Assembly (NCBI GenBank): GCA_017441005.1
Contig: JAFSAM010000082.1
Span: 1 to 64,000, forward strand
Length of the DNA stretch: 64,000 nt
Origin: Clostridia bacterium
Lineage (GTDB): Bacteria > Bacillota > Clostridia > Oscillospirales > CAG-272
Direction: 5' to 3'
In this document: positions 53,956 through 62,299 of the stretch, piece after piece
Position numbering within the stretch: the stretch's first letter is position 1
How the letters are laid out: each line of letters begins with the position of its first letter
Program-made: the position numbers and the translations under genes
The notes under the pieces: model-generated
What the model was told of the DNA's origin: nothing
Databases searched by the model: none
Seen by the model: only the letters and a program-made list of their open reading frames with translations

Positions 53956-55041
53956 TTATGCAAGGATAAGATCCTCGATCGAAAGAACCTCAACCTCGTT
54001 CTGCTCAATGCTCTTGAGGGATACGTATTCGGAAACGCAAGCGGTTACGATAGTGTTCTGTCCGATGGAGGTCACGTTGTAAAGACGGCGCTCTGCAACC
54101 TTCTTCATAACGTCGGGAATGTACTGAGCCATAAGAATGTTACCTGCCCATACGGTCTCCTTGCGGTTGAGAAGCATTTCGGTAAGGTCTGCATAAGACA
54201 TTACGACACGTCTTGCCTCTTCTGTCTCTTCAAGGTCACGTGCAAGCTGGAAGGGATCCTGGAATACAACGGTCTTGCCCTTGTTTTCTGCTATAAGCTT
54301 GCCCGTTGCCAAAAGCTGATCGAGGAATGCTGTATATGTAACTACCTTTGCCTTGACCTCAACGCCGTTTTCGCCGTATACTCTCTTGATTGCCTTTGCA
54401 TCGAAGGGATCGTATACAACTACTGTTTCAAAGCCGTTCATTACCTCTGCCATCTCAGCCATCTGAGCCTTTGTTTCGTTTGCCGCACCGATGAGGAAGT
54501 CGAGCTGTGCGCCCGTTGCCTTTTCATCGAGGGCTACGGTAAATTCAACGTTTGCCTTTTCAAGCACCTTGATCGCCTTTACTGCCTGGCAGGGTGCCAT
54601 ATATCTTGCATCCGCACCGAGCACGAGAAGTGTATCGGTCTTTGCGGAATGCTCCTTGATCTTTGCTGTAAGCTCTTCTATAAGCTCTGTCTTGCCGTAT
54701 GCGTTGCCGCTTTCAAGGCAGTTCATAACGAGCTTCTGAATGTACTCGGGAAGCTCTCCCTCGAGTGCCGCCTGGAGTCTTACCTCCTTTGTGAACATAA
54801 CGGGATCCCAGCCTGTTACGCAAACGCTTACACAGCCGCCGCAGCCCGCACATTCGTATACGTTGTCGATAACCTCACTGAGCTTGATAGCACCTCTGTT
54901 TACAAGTGAAAGACCAAGTGCTCTTGCTCTTGCTGTATTTCTTTCAAGACCTGTTGCATTGCCGATAGGGCAGATGTGATGGCACATCCAGCAGAAACGG
55001 CAGGAATCTATATGCTGTTTACTTTTTTCGGATATAATCAT
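53956..55041 (-). CDS. GlcF/HdrD-like iron-sulfur protein with degenerate CCG domains
   Basis: 361 residues. Two ferredoxin-type [4Fe-4S] motifs are intact: 'CRFCWMCHHICP' (about 14-25) and 'CAGCGGCVSVC' (about 64-74). The C-terminal two thirds has the shape of paired cysteine-rich CCG domains, but the cluster cysteines are gone: the first pair reads 'EKATGAQLDF' and 'VYDPFDAK' and the second 'QDPFQLARDLEE' and 'TVWAGNILM', where relatives have DPC and CCG. One late Cys survives in 'IVTACVSEY'. It should carry electrons between the FAD oxidase next to it and the ETF, without the noncubane cluster of HdrB/HdrD. Confidence 0.88.
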   Translation of the reverse strand: MIISEKSKQHIDSCRFCWMCHHICPIGNATGLERNTARARALGLSLVNRGAIKLSEVIDNVYECAGCGGCVSVCVTGWDPVMFTKEVRLQAALEGELPEYIQKLVMNCLESGNAYGKTELIEELTAKIKEHSAKTDTLLVLGADARYMAPCQAVKAIKVLEKANVEFTVALDEKATGAQLDFLIGAANETKAQMAEMAEVMNGFETVVVYDPFDAKAIKRVYGENGVEVKAKVVTYTAFLDQLLATGKLIAENKGKTVVFQDPFQLARDLEETEEARRVVMSYADLTEMLLNRKETVWAGNILMAQYIPDVMKKVAERRLYNVTSIGQNTIVTACVSEYVSLKSIEQNEVEVLSIEDLILA

Positions 55042-55074
55042 TATTCTTTCCTCCTATTATCTTTGTTCGGCAAA

Positions 55075-56505
55075 TTAAAGACCCAATTTAAAGGGGTTCA
55101 TAATGCCATTGGGGTCAAGGCTCTTCTTGAGGCCTTCAAACACCTGCATTGCAGGTCCGTACTGCTCTTTCATAAGTCTGCCGAGCTTGATGCCTACACC
55201 GTGGTGGTCGTTTACAACGCCGCCGTGTGCAAGTGCGGTTCTGACACCGCAGGTCCAGATCGCCTGGTGAAGTCTCAATGCTTCAACGGGATCCTGAGGA
55301 ACGTCTTTGCCGTCTACAATGAATCTGTCGTAGATCATTGAGCCCCATTCATACCAGTGGCTGAAGTGAGCGATAAACTTTGCCTGAGGGAAGTTTGTCT
55401 CAATAGCTTCCTTCATTGCCCAGTAGATCTCTTCGATCTTGCCGTAAGGAGCGATCGTATCCATTGTACCGAACATCTGAGGAATATCCATCATGTGACC
55501 GGGATAGAAGAACGTGATCTTCTCTTCCCACCACTTTTCGCCGTATTCACTGCCAAGGTCCTCAGCACCGTACTTTGCAAAGGTCTCGAGAAGGATCTTT
55601 TCTTCAACCTCTACCATTTCCTTAACACCCTCGTAAGCGATGTTCATGAATGCGCCCTTGCGCTCAACACCGACGATCTTCTTGATGAGAGATGCCGTTT
55701 CTGCCTCGTCATAAAGACGCATAACGGAGGGCTTGAACTTCTGGAGAAGCTCCTTGGACGCCTTGAATGCACCCGACATATCCTGGAACAGGAAGCCGCG
55801 GAATCTTCTTTCCTCGGGCTGATCGTAAATACGCATCTGTGCCTTTGTGATGATACCGAGTGTACCCTCGGAGCCGATAAAGATCTGGTTTAAGTCGGGA
55901 CCTGCCGCATGCTTGGGGGCACTTGCAGTATTGATAATATCACCGTTCGGAAGTACAACCTCCATCTGGAGTACCATATCGTCGATCTTGCCGTACTTTG
56001 TGGAGCATACGCCGATGCCTCTGTGTGCAAGGAAGCCGCCTACAGTAGAGCAGGTGAGCGAAGAGGGATAGTGCATAGTTGCCTTGCCTACCTCGTTTGC
56101 CGCCCATTCGATGTGCTTGTAAATAGCACCCGTGCCGCACTCGATGTACATTGCGTCTGTATTTACTTCGTAGATCTTGTTCATTCTCTTTGTGTCAAGC
56201 AAGATGCCGCCGCAGACGGGAAGCGCACCGCCCTGTGTGCCGCCGCCGGCACCCCAAGGTGTTACGGGGAGCTTATAGTAGTTTGCGATCTTCATGACCT
56301 TGGATGTCTCCTGTGCATCCTTAGGTGCTACGATGAAATCAGCCTCGGGCATTCTCTCGCCTCTGTCTGCCCACATTCTGGACAGCCAGTAATAGTCAAC
56401 GCTGTGTGTAAGCTTGTCGATCTCTCTGATAGAGCAATTTTCGCGACCTACCGCATCCTCAAGCTCGGTAAGTATCATTGCATCCAAAAATTTGTTTCTC
56501 TGCAT
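55075..56505 (-). CDS. FAD-linked oxidoreductase (GlcD/alkyl-DHAP synthase-like)
   Basis: 476 residues. PCMH-type FAD domain: 'VAPKDAQETSKVMKIANYYK' (about 60-79), 'PVTPWGAGGGTQGGALPVCGG' region, 'YPSSLTCSTVGGFLAHRGIG' (about 146-165) and 'IFIGSEGTLGIITKAQMRI' (about 209-227). The C-terminal cap ends 'GGVVNDHHGVGIKLGRLMKE' and 'LDPNGIMNPFKLGL', a His-His-Gly pattern closer to alkyl-dihydroxyacetonephosphate synthase relatives than to D-lactate dehydrogenase. It oxidises a hydroxy compound, probably a sugar or sugar acid of this pathway, and hands electrons to the adjacent Fe-S protein. Confidence 0.9.
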   Translation of the reverse strand: MQRNKFLDAMILTELEDAVGRENCSIREIDKLTHSVDYYWLSRMWADRGERMPEADFIVAPKDAQETSKVMKIANYYKLPVTPWGAGGGTQGGALPVCGGILLDTKRMNKIYEVNTDAMYIECGTGAIYKHIEWAANEVGKATMHYPSSLTCSTVGGFLAHRGIGVCSTKYGKIDDMVLQMEVVLPNGDIINTASAPKHAAGPDLNQIFIGSEGTLGIITKAQMRIYDQPEERRFRGFLFQDMSGAFKASKELLQKFKPSVMRLYDEAETASLIKKIVGVERKGAFMNIAYEGVKEMVEVEEKILLETFAKYGAEDLGSEYGEKWWEEKITFFYPGHMMDIPQMFGTMDTIAPYGKIEEIYWAMKEAIETNFPQAKFIAHFSHWYEWGSMIYDRFIVDGKDVPQDPVEALRLHQAIWTCGVRTALAHGGVVNDHHGVGIKLGRLMKEQYGPAMQVFEGLKKSLDPNGIMNPFKLGL

Positions 56506-56531
56506 AATTCTTTTCTCCTGTTTATATGTAA

Positions 56532-57941
56532 TTATTTATTTTTTACGGATCTGTCTACTGTCAGATTGGGTACGAACTTACAGAAGGTTTCGATCTCCTT
56601 TGTGTAGTCGCCCTCGATCTCTACAAAGTGGTGAATATAGGGTCCTTCAAGGAGTCTGTCCTCCCAAGCCTGAAGGTTATCGAACTCGCCCCAGATATAA
56701 GTGCCGTGTGTCTGCGGTCCCTTTGCGGTGTTTATTGCACCCGCAAGGATCATATAGTTACCGTCATCCTGGTCGAGTCTTGCAACTGTGTACTGACCGT
56801 CCTTCGCTCTGAACCATTCTCTTTGGTTTACGAGGCGGGCTGTGCTGTCGGGAGCTTTGACAGACAGCGGGAAGGGTCCGCAATGCCAGAGGAGCTCGGC
56901 ATTCTTGTTTTCGGGATGACGCACCGTGAATTCTCCGAGGAAGGGCTTGCCCTCTCCGAGAGATGCGGCTCTGAGCATGACCATCGTCATTGCGCAGTGC
57001 ATATCGCTTTCACAGCTGATGGTGTATCCGAGATCGTTGAGCACACCGTATACGGCACAGGGAGCAAGGCCGTCGAACAGCTGAGGTGTCGCCGTCCAGC
57101 ACTCTGCCGAAATAACGTCGAGCTTGAATTCCTCGAAAATGCCTATATATGTAACTACCAGACAAGCCATTCTCTCAAGATATGCGGGAGTCAGGTCGTC
57201 CATCTGATAATTGTCTTTGAAATACTGAATATACTTTGCGATCTCTTCCTTCTTGCTCTCCATTGCCGCATTGAAGCGATCCTGAAGTATTGCAAGGTTA
57301 ATGGGGATGATACGGAGTCCGAACTTGGACATAAGCTCGCCCTCGTTCCATATTACCGAATAGAAGGGTGCGGGACGGATACCGACCTGACCGATCCTCA
57401 GTCCGTCGAAATTCTTAAGCATACAAGCAACTCTCACAAGGCTTGTAAAGCTTTCGGCAAACGTATCCTCCTCTACTCTGCAGCAGGGGATGTGCGCAAA
57501 AGGAATATGGTATCTCTGGAGCTGACGGGAGAGTCCGAAAAGTCCGCACTGTGAGTCGGTGGGTCTCATTCCGTCTACGTAATATTCGTCATCGAGGGGT
57601 GCCCAGATGAATAAAGGCTTTCCGACCTTTCTTGCAAGGTCTGCGGCTGCCTCCTCGTTACCGAAGTTTGCGTTTATTATAAGTACGGCATCAACGCCTG
57701 CCTCGGTAAAACGCTTTGCTGCGGCATCTACCGAATCGTCATCAAAAATAAGATCGTTGCAGCCGAGTCCCTTTGTATCAACAAAGGTCACTTTATCGGT
57801 GGTGAAGTTCTTTTCGATATACTCTACGTTCTTCTTACCTCTTTCCTCGGCGGAGACCCAGGTCAAAAAGGTCTTTGCAGGACGCGGAGTGGTATTTCTT
57901 CTCATGGGACAAAGTCCGATCTTTACATTGTAATTCAGCAT
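56532..57941 (-). CDS. L-fucose/L-arabinose isomerase-family protein
   Basis: 469 residues from ATG 57941, preceded by a perfect AGGAGG; an earlier ATG lacks one. Fold landmarks include 'KIGLCPMRRNTT' at the N-terminus, 'VDAVLIINANFGNEEAAADL' (about 78-97), 'DVISAECWTATPQLFDGLAP' (about 273-292), and 'GEFTVRHPENKNAELLWHCG' (about 343-362) with Glu and His residues where the family binds Mn(II). It interconverts an aldose and ketose; the sugar is unknown. First gene of the operon, so probably the first intracellular step. Confidence 0.85.
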   Translation of the reverse strand: MLNYNVKIGLCPMRRNTTPRPAKTFLTWVSAEERGKKNVEYIEKNFTTDKVTFVDTKGLGCNDLIFDDDSVDAAAKRFTEAGVDAVLIINANFGNEEAAADLARKVGKPLFIWAPLDDEYYVDGMRPTDSQCGLFGLSRQLQRYHIPFAHIPCCRVEEDTFAESFTSLVRVACMLKNFDGLRIGQVGIRPAPFYSVIWNEGELMSKFGLRIIPINLAILQDRFNAAMESKKEEIAKYIQYFKDNYQMDDLTPAYLERMACLVVTYIGIFEEFKLDVISAECWTATPQLFDGLAPCAVYGVLNDLGYTISCESDMHCAMTMVMLRAASLGEGKPFLGEFTVRHPENKNAELLWHCGPFPLSVKAPDSTARLVNQREWFRAKDGQYTVARLDQDDGNYMILAGAINTAKGPQTHGTYIWGEFDNLQAWEDRLLEGPYIHHFVEIEGDYTKEIETFCKFVPNLTVDRSVKNK

Positions 57942-57978
57942 ATATATCCTCCTGAAAAATATTTTCATTCCAAATTAT

Positions 57979-58008
57979 ATTGTACTACTTTTTTGTGATA
58001 TGTGTCAA
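57979..58008 (-). promoter_or_regulatory. Sigma-A promoter of the ETF sugar operon
   Basis: Minus strand TTGACA (58008-58003), 18-nt spacer, TACAAT (57984-57979). It lies back to back with the RpiR promoter, so one operator could govern both. Confidence 0.75.
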
Positions 58009-58035
58009 CATTTTTCAGAACTTTTTTTCGTTTAA

Positions 58036-58064
58036 TTGACTTTTTTTCGTATCTATGATAGAAT
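58036..58064 (+). promoter_or_regulatory. Sigma-A promoter of the RpiR-type regulator
   Basis: TTGACT (58036-58041), 17-nt spacer, TAGAAT (58059-58064). Confidence 0.75.
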
Positions 58065-58095
58065 AGTGAAAATAATTTCCAAAGCGAGGTCCGAA

Positions 58096-58935
58096 ATGGA
58101 ATCTGTGATGCATAAAATCAGATCTGCCTACGACGAAATGGGGCGGAGCGAAAAAAGAATTGCCGACTATATGATAAAAAATCCGCAAAAGCTCATCGGT
58201 CTTTCCATAAGTGAGCTTGCGCAAAGCTGCGGAAGCGGTGACGCTACGGTAGTAAGATTTGCCAGAAGACTCGGTTTTTCGGGATATCAGGAGCTGAAGC
58301 TTCGCCTGGCATCCGAATTCAACTCCACATCAGCTCTCGACAACACCATCGAAAAGACAGACTCCTGCTACGATATATTTATAAAAAGGATAAACGACAT
58401 TTCGGTCTCGCTCAAAAATACCGAGTCCGTGCTCGACACCGAGCAGCTCGATATGGCGGCAAAAAAAATCATGCAGGCAGGAAGGATAGTCATCTTTGGG
58501 CTGGGTAACTCGGCGGCGGTGGCTATGGATGCCTCGCACAAGTTTCTCAGGATCGGGCTTAACGCACAGGCGATCTGCGACAATCACATGCAATCGATAG
58601 TCGCCTCCCACCTCGATGAAAATACGGTTGTAATCGGCGTTTCGCACTCGGGCAGCTCAAAAGATATCGTCGAAGCAATGCAACTTGCAAAAACAAAAAA
58701 TGCCACCACAATATGCGTTACAAACTACGGTAACTCGCCCATTCTCGCGGTTTCCGACATACGTCTTTTTACCCAGGCGGAAGAAACGAAGAGGTCTATT
58801 CTCGCAATGAGTTCACGAATCGCCCAGCTTGCAATTTTCGACGCTATCTATTCATACATTGTAATAAATCAAGACAAGCAATCGCTCAGCGCGATCTACA
58901 ACACGGAAACGGCACTCAAAAACAAGAAATACTGA
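58096..58935 (+). CDS. RpiR-family transcriptional regulator with SIS domain
   Basis: 279 residues from ATG 58096 (GAGGT 6 nt upstream); longer in-frame starts would sit inside the promoter. N-terminal helix-turn-helix ('GRSEKRIADYMIKNPQKLIG', 'ISELAQSCGSGDATVVRFARRLGFSGYQELK' region, about 12-76). C-terminal SIS sugar-phosphate binding domain ('GRIVIFGLGNSAAVAMDASHKF' region, about 133-155, and 'VVIGVSHSGSSKDIVEAM'). It most likely senses a phosphosugar of the divergent operon and represses or activates it. Confidence 0.93.
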   Translation: MESVMHKIRSAYDEMGRSEKRIADYMIKNPQKLIGLSISELAQSCGSGDATVVRFARRLGFSGYQELKLRLASEFNSTSALDNTIEKTDSCYDIFIKRINDISVSLKNTESVLDTEQLDMAAKKIMQAGRIVIFGLGNSAAVAMDASHKFLRIGLNAQAICDNHMQSIVASHLDENTVVIGVSHSGSSKDIVEAMQLAKTKNATTICVTNYGNSPILAVSDIRLFTQAEETKRSILAMSSRIAQLAIFDAIYSYIVINQDKQSLSAIYNTETALKNKKY

Positions 58936-58948
58936 TAACAACAAAAAT

Positions 58949-58980
58949 GGCGGACACCGAGAAAGTGTCCGCCGTTTTTG
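58949..58980. terminator. Terminator between rpiR-type gene and surface lipoprotein gene
   Basis: 9-bp stem GGCGGACAC / GTGTCCGCC, followed on the plus strand by GTTTTTGTTGTTTTT. The minus side has ATTTTTGTTGTT. Confidence 0.85.
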
Positions 58981-58996
58981 TTGTTTTTAATCAATT

Positions 58997-61900
58997 TTAT
59001 TTTGCCGTGAATTCGTAGCCTTTTACAAGGTGGATCTCTTCGCCGTCCATACCTGCTATGCAAGCGTAAAGATCGAAAGTATAGTTTTCGCCGGAATTCA
59101 AGGTGATTTCGCTGAGGTCGATGCCAGAAATGGTATATTCACTCAATTGTACAGTTCCGTAAGTAGGTGATGTAATCTCTTTTCTCTCACCGACAACCTG
59201 TCCGTTTTGGCTGAATACCGCTCTTACGGACATCATATGCTTATTCGATTTTACAATACCGCTCAAGGTCTTGTAAGGCAAAGTTTCGTCGAGGTGTGCA
59301 CCGGATACGATCGCCGTCGGAGTATCAACAAGTCCTGTCATAAGCTCGGGAATAGATATAGGCAAGCTTCCCTCTTCCATAAGCTGTCTGAAGGTATAGC
59401 TTACTTCTTTGAGAGATCTGTCGTTTTCGTTATAAATATATACGCTTGTCGCGCCGCCAGCTTGATGTATAAAGTTAACCTTACTTGCATTCAGGTCTAT
59501 TTGGTTGTTTGCTTTGCGTACAACTTCAACGCTTGATACGATTCGTACGTGTCTTGCATTTGAAGTATATTTTTGCTGTGCATCATTGTATATCTGAGTC
59601 GAATGCGCCGTTGCATCACCGGGCTGCAGTTTTGCATAAGCTTCAGCCATTACCATTTTGTCTATTTTTGCTACTACCGCCTTTGTGTTGTTTCTGTCCT
59701 TAACGATATAACGCTCGTCGATCTCGTAATCGCCAACCTTAACCGTTCCGTAGTCCAATGTAAGCATATTATCAATGTTGATAAGACCTTTTGTTTCCGG
59801 ACGGCTGTTTATTACAGTGTTCCAACCGTAAATCATACCGCCCCAACAGTCGTTTCCGGGGAAGTTCTTTGCGTTTTGAAGTCCTGCCTCCTTTTGTGCG
59901 GGAGTAAGCTTATCAAAATCACTTGTGCCGTTGTTCCTATTGAAAACCAAATTAGGCTTGTCCAAGGGAACAATATCCGTTCTGTCTATCATATCGAGGA
60001 AGGTCTCGTGCTGTGTCAATGTTTTGTTTACATAAGGAATACCGTGATACGTCTTGCCCGCATAGAATACGGCATACATCTTGGTCGAGCCCGTGCTTAC
60101 CGAGTATTGGTTGTAAGTACCCTCGTTGTAGAGTATAAACGTCTCTTTGGGAGTCCACTCGATGTTGCTCATTTTGTACATATAGTCGACAACCTGTTTT
60201 CTTGCCGCCTCTGCGCCCGCGGGATCGTAAAGATACGTCGGGTCATAGTTTTCGTGTACGCTTATTACTTTTTCTTCCAAAATCGCCTTTGTTTCATCAG
60301 CCTCGACGTTACCCTCTACGGCAGTTTTCGCAATGTCGTAAAGGCTGCCTGATACTACGTCGGAATACAAATACTGCTCCTGACCGTCGCACTCGACCTT
60401 GACGTAAGCTCTGAAACTGTAATTCTTATCGTAATTATTCTCTCTGACAATGTCGGTATCAATTACAACCGCACCGAAGAGAATGTCAGAATCATCCTTG
60501 CACTTGCCGTCGGATACAACGTCACATAGACCGAAGGTGTTGCTGTGTGTAAACGGCTCGTCTGACTTCAACAGATCCTGCGGAGCCGATATAATCCCGC
60601 ACTCTTTTATTGTTACGTCGGTGTATTCTTCATCGGCGTATCCACCCCAGGCATAAACCGTCTGCTTATCGGAATCAGCCTTTACCTGAACGCCCTTAAA
60701 AGTAACCGTGGGGACTTTCAACACCTTGACGTCTGCCTCGTGGTATTTCCAGTCGCCGAAATAATATTCAGCCTTAACCGTACCTTCAGCCGAGGTATCG
60801 CACTTTACCGAGAAAGATTCGGGGTTTTTATCGTATTCAACCGTTTGGGTGAATTTTTGATTGTTCAATACGGGATTCTTATATTCAACTTCGACTACCG
60901 AACCTTTTGCGGAAAGCTCCTCGCCGCAGAATACGTATTTAACCGCAGGTGTCTCTTTAACTGTTCTGTTTTCGGTAATCCAACCCGAGGGATAAACAAC
61001 CGAAGTACCGTCTGCAAGCTTACCGACCATAGTCGACAAATGAGTCTTGTTTACATCATTGGCACCGCCCAAATCTACCGTTACGTTTTTGGACTCAACA
61101 CCTGTCTTTGTAGAGTTTGCATTCCTGCTCATTATTTTGAAGTTCGGGGAGAAAATTCCGCCCGAGATCTTTACGTTTACAGCGTTACTTTCGGACTTGA
61201 ATCCGCCGGCTCCGGTACAAGCGATCGAGCCTGTTAAAGTGCCGCCCGTTATTTGAATGTCAACATTGCCCTGATGAATGGCGTTAGGTGCTGCGTTACG
61301 TGTATTTCCGTATATATTGCTGACCGTACCGCCCTCAAGCTTGATGTTGACGTTACAGTTGGATATACTTTCGCTTCCCGGATTAGTCCAAGTGGTTCCC
61401 AAAAGCTTGTAGAAAGTACCGCTCTTAACCGTTATATTTACGTTTTTGTTGGTAGATTTGTATCTTTCGCCGCCCGCGATGGAAAGATAGTAAGATTCAC
61501 TGTCAGACTTTGCTCTCGTACACTCCAAGCCCTCGCCGAACACCGTCTCGTTTCCGTTACAACAAATAACTCTATCAGTAGCAAGATTGGTATAAATCTT
61601 CATATTTTCCCAAACAGTGGGACCATTCAAAATAGTGTGAACATATCCCGAAAGTTTTAGTCTCGCCTTGCTTCTGTAGTCCTCGTCACCGTAAACGCTT
61701 GTTATCGTTACGGGACACTTCGTTTCGGGGAGATGATACTCCATAACCGAATAATAGTTGGAATGACGTGCATCGTCTTCGCAGATGGTATAGTCGCCGC
61801 ATATTACGACGGTTCCGCCCGTTTCGGACAGCTTTTCAACCGCCTGATACAATGCCGTATTCTTATAATATGAGTATATGGTTACAGACTTTTTGCTTCC

Positions 61901-62173
61901 GTCAGACTGAGTCTGTTCAAGTGTCTGGGGCTCCAGTTCATTATCGGGATGTATGATAGGATAAAGCGGATCGTCCGCAGAGGTTCCCATTCCGCCCGGC
62001 TTTGCGCTGTCGCTTATATAGATAGCATATTCATCTTTTTCAATATCAAAGATATTGGTAGGTGCATCAGCAAAGGTATCATTCTGTGTCTCGCCGTCAC
62101 TTGAGTCGGAGCAACCGACAACCATACCAAAAACCAACAGCACCATTGTTAAAAGTAATATCGCTTTTTTCAT
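58997..62173 (-). CDS. Large surface lipoprotein: beta-helix domain plus NlpC/P60-like domain
   Basis: 1058 residues. Lipobox 'MVVGC' at about residue 21. Residues about 50-400 are the third copy of the beta-helix module seen at the left edge ('TALYQAVEKLSETGGTVVIC', 'GPTVWENMKIYTNLATDRVI', 'SGTFYKLLGTTW', 'GGTVSNIYGN'). About 400-620 are beta-sandwich-like. About 650-880 looks like an NlpC/P60-type papain fold: 'YHGIPYVNKTLTQ', then Cys in 'FPGNDCWGGMIYGWNTV', then 'AKLQPGDATAHST' and His in 'NARHVRIVSSVEVV'. A C-terminal beta domain follows. This suggests a wall- or glycan-anchored hydrolase. The NlpC assignment is from motif order only. Confidence 0.82.
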   Translation of the reverse strand: MKKAILLLTMVLLVFGMVVGCSDSSDGETQNDTFADAPTNIFDIEKDEYAIYISDSAKPGGMGTSADDPLYPIIHPDNELEPQTLEQTQSDGSKKSVTIYSYYKNTALYQAVEKLSETGGTVVICGDYTICEDDARHSNYYSVMEYHLPETKCPVTITSVYGDEDYRSKARLKLSGYVHTILNGPTVWENMKIYTNLATDRVICCNGNETVFGEGLECTRAKSDSESYYLSIAGGERYKSTNKNVNITVKSGTFYKLLGTTWTNPGSESISNCNVNIKLEGGTVSNIYGNTRNAAPNAIHQGNVDIQITGGTLTGSIACTGAGGFKSESNAVNVKISGGIFSPNFKIMSRNANSTKTGVESKNVTVDLGGANDVNKTHLSTMVGKLADGTSVVYPSGWITENRTVKETPAVKYVFCGEELSAKGSVVEVEYKNPVLNNQKFTQTVEYDKNPESFSVKCDTSAEGTVKAEYYFGDWKYHEADVKVLKVPTVTFKGVQVKADSDKQTVYAWGGYADEEYTDVTIKECGIISAPQDLLKSDEPFTHSNTFGLCDVVSDGKCKDDSDILFGAVVIDTDIVRENNYDKNYSFRAYVKVECDGQEQYLYSDVVSGSLYDIAKTAVEGNVEADETKAILEEKVISVHENYDPTYLYDPAGAEAARKQVVDYMYKMSNIEWTPKETFILYNEGTYNQYSVSTGSTKMYAVFYAGKTYHGIPYVNKTLTQHETFLDMIDRTDIVPLDKPNLVFNRNNGTSDFDKLTPAQKEAGLQNAKNFPGNDCWGGMIYGWNTVINSRPETKGLINIDNMLTLDYGTVKVGDYEIDERYIVKDRNNTKAVVAKIDKMVMAEAYAKLQPGDATAHSTQIYNDAQQKYTSNARHVRIVSSVEVVRKANNQIDLNASKVNFIHQAGGATSVYIYNENDRSLKEVSYTFRQLMEEGSLPISIPELMTGLVDTPTAIVSGAHLDETLPYKTLSGIVKSNKHMMSVRAVFSQNGQVVGERKEITSPTYGTVQLSEYTISGIDLSEITLNSGENYTFDLYACIAGMDGEEIHLVKGYEFTAK

Positions 62174-62299
62174 ATTCCAACCGCCTTTTTTTAAAATAGT
62201 GATAGGGATAAATGCACACTTTCATTATAAACTGCCGTATTAAGGTTTGTAAATGAATTTTTTTAACTGTTTATTACGAAAAATTAGCACAAAAACGAC

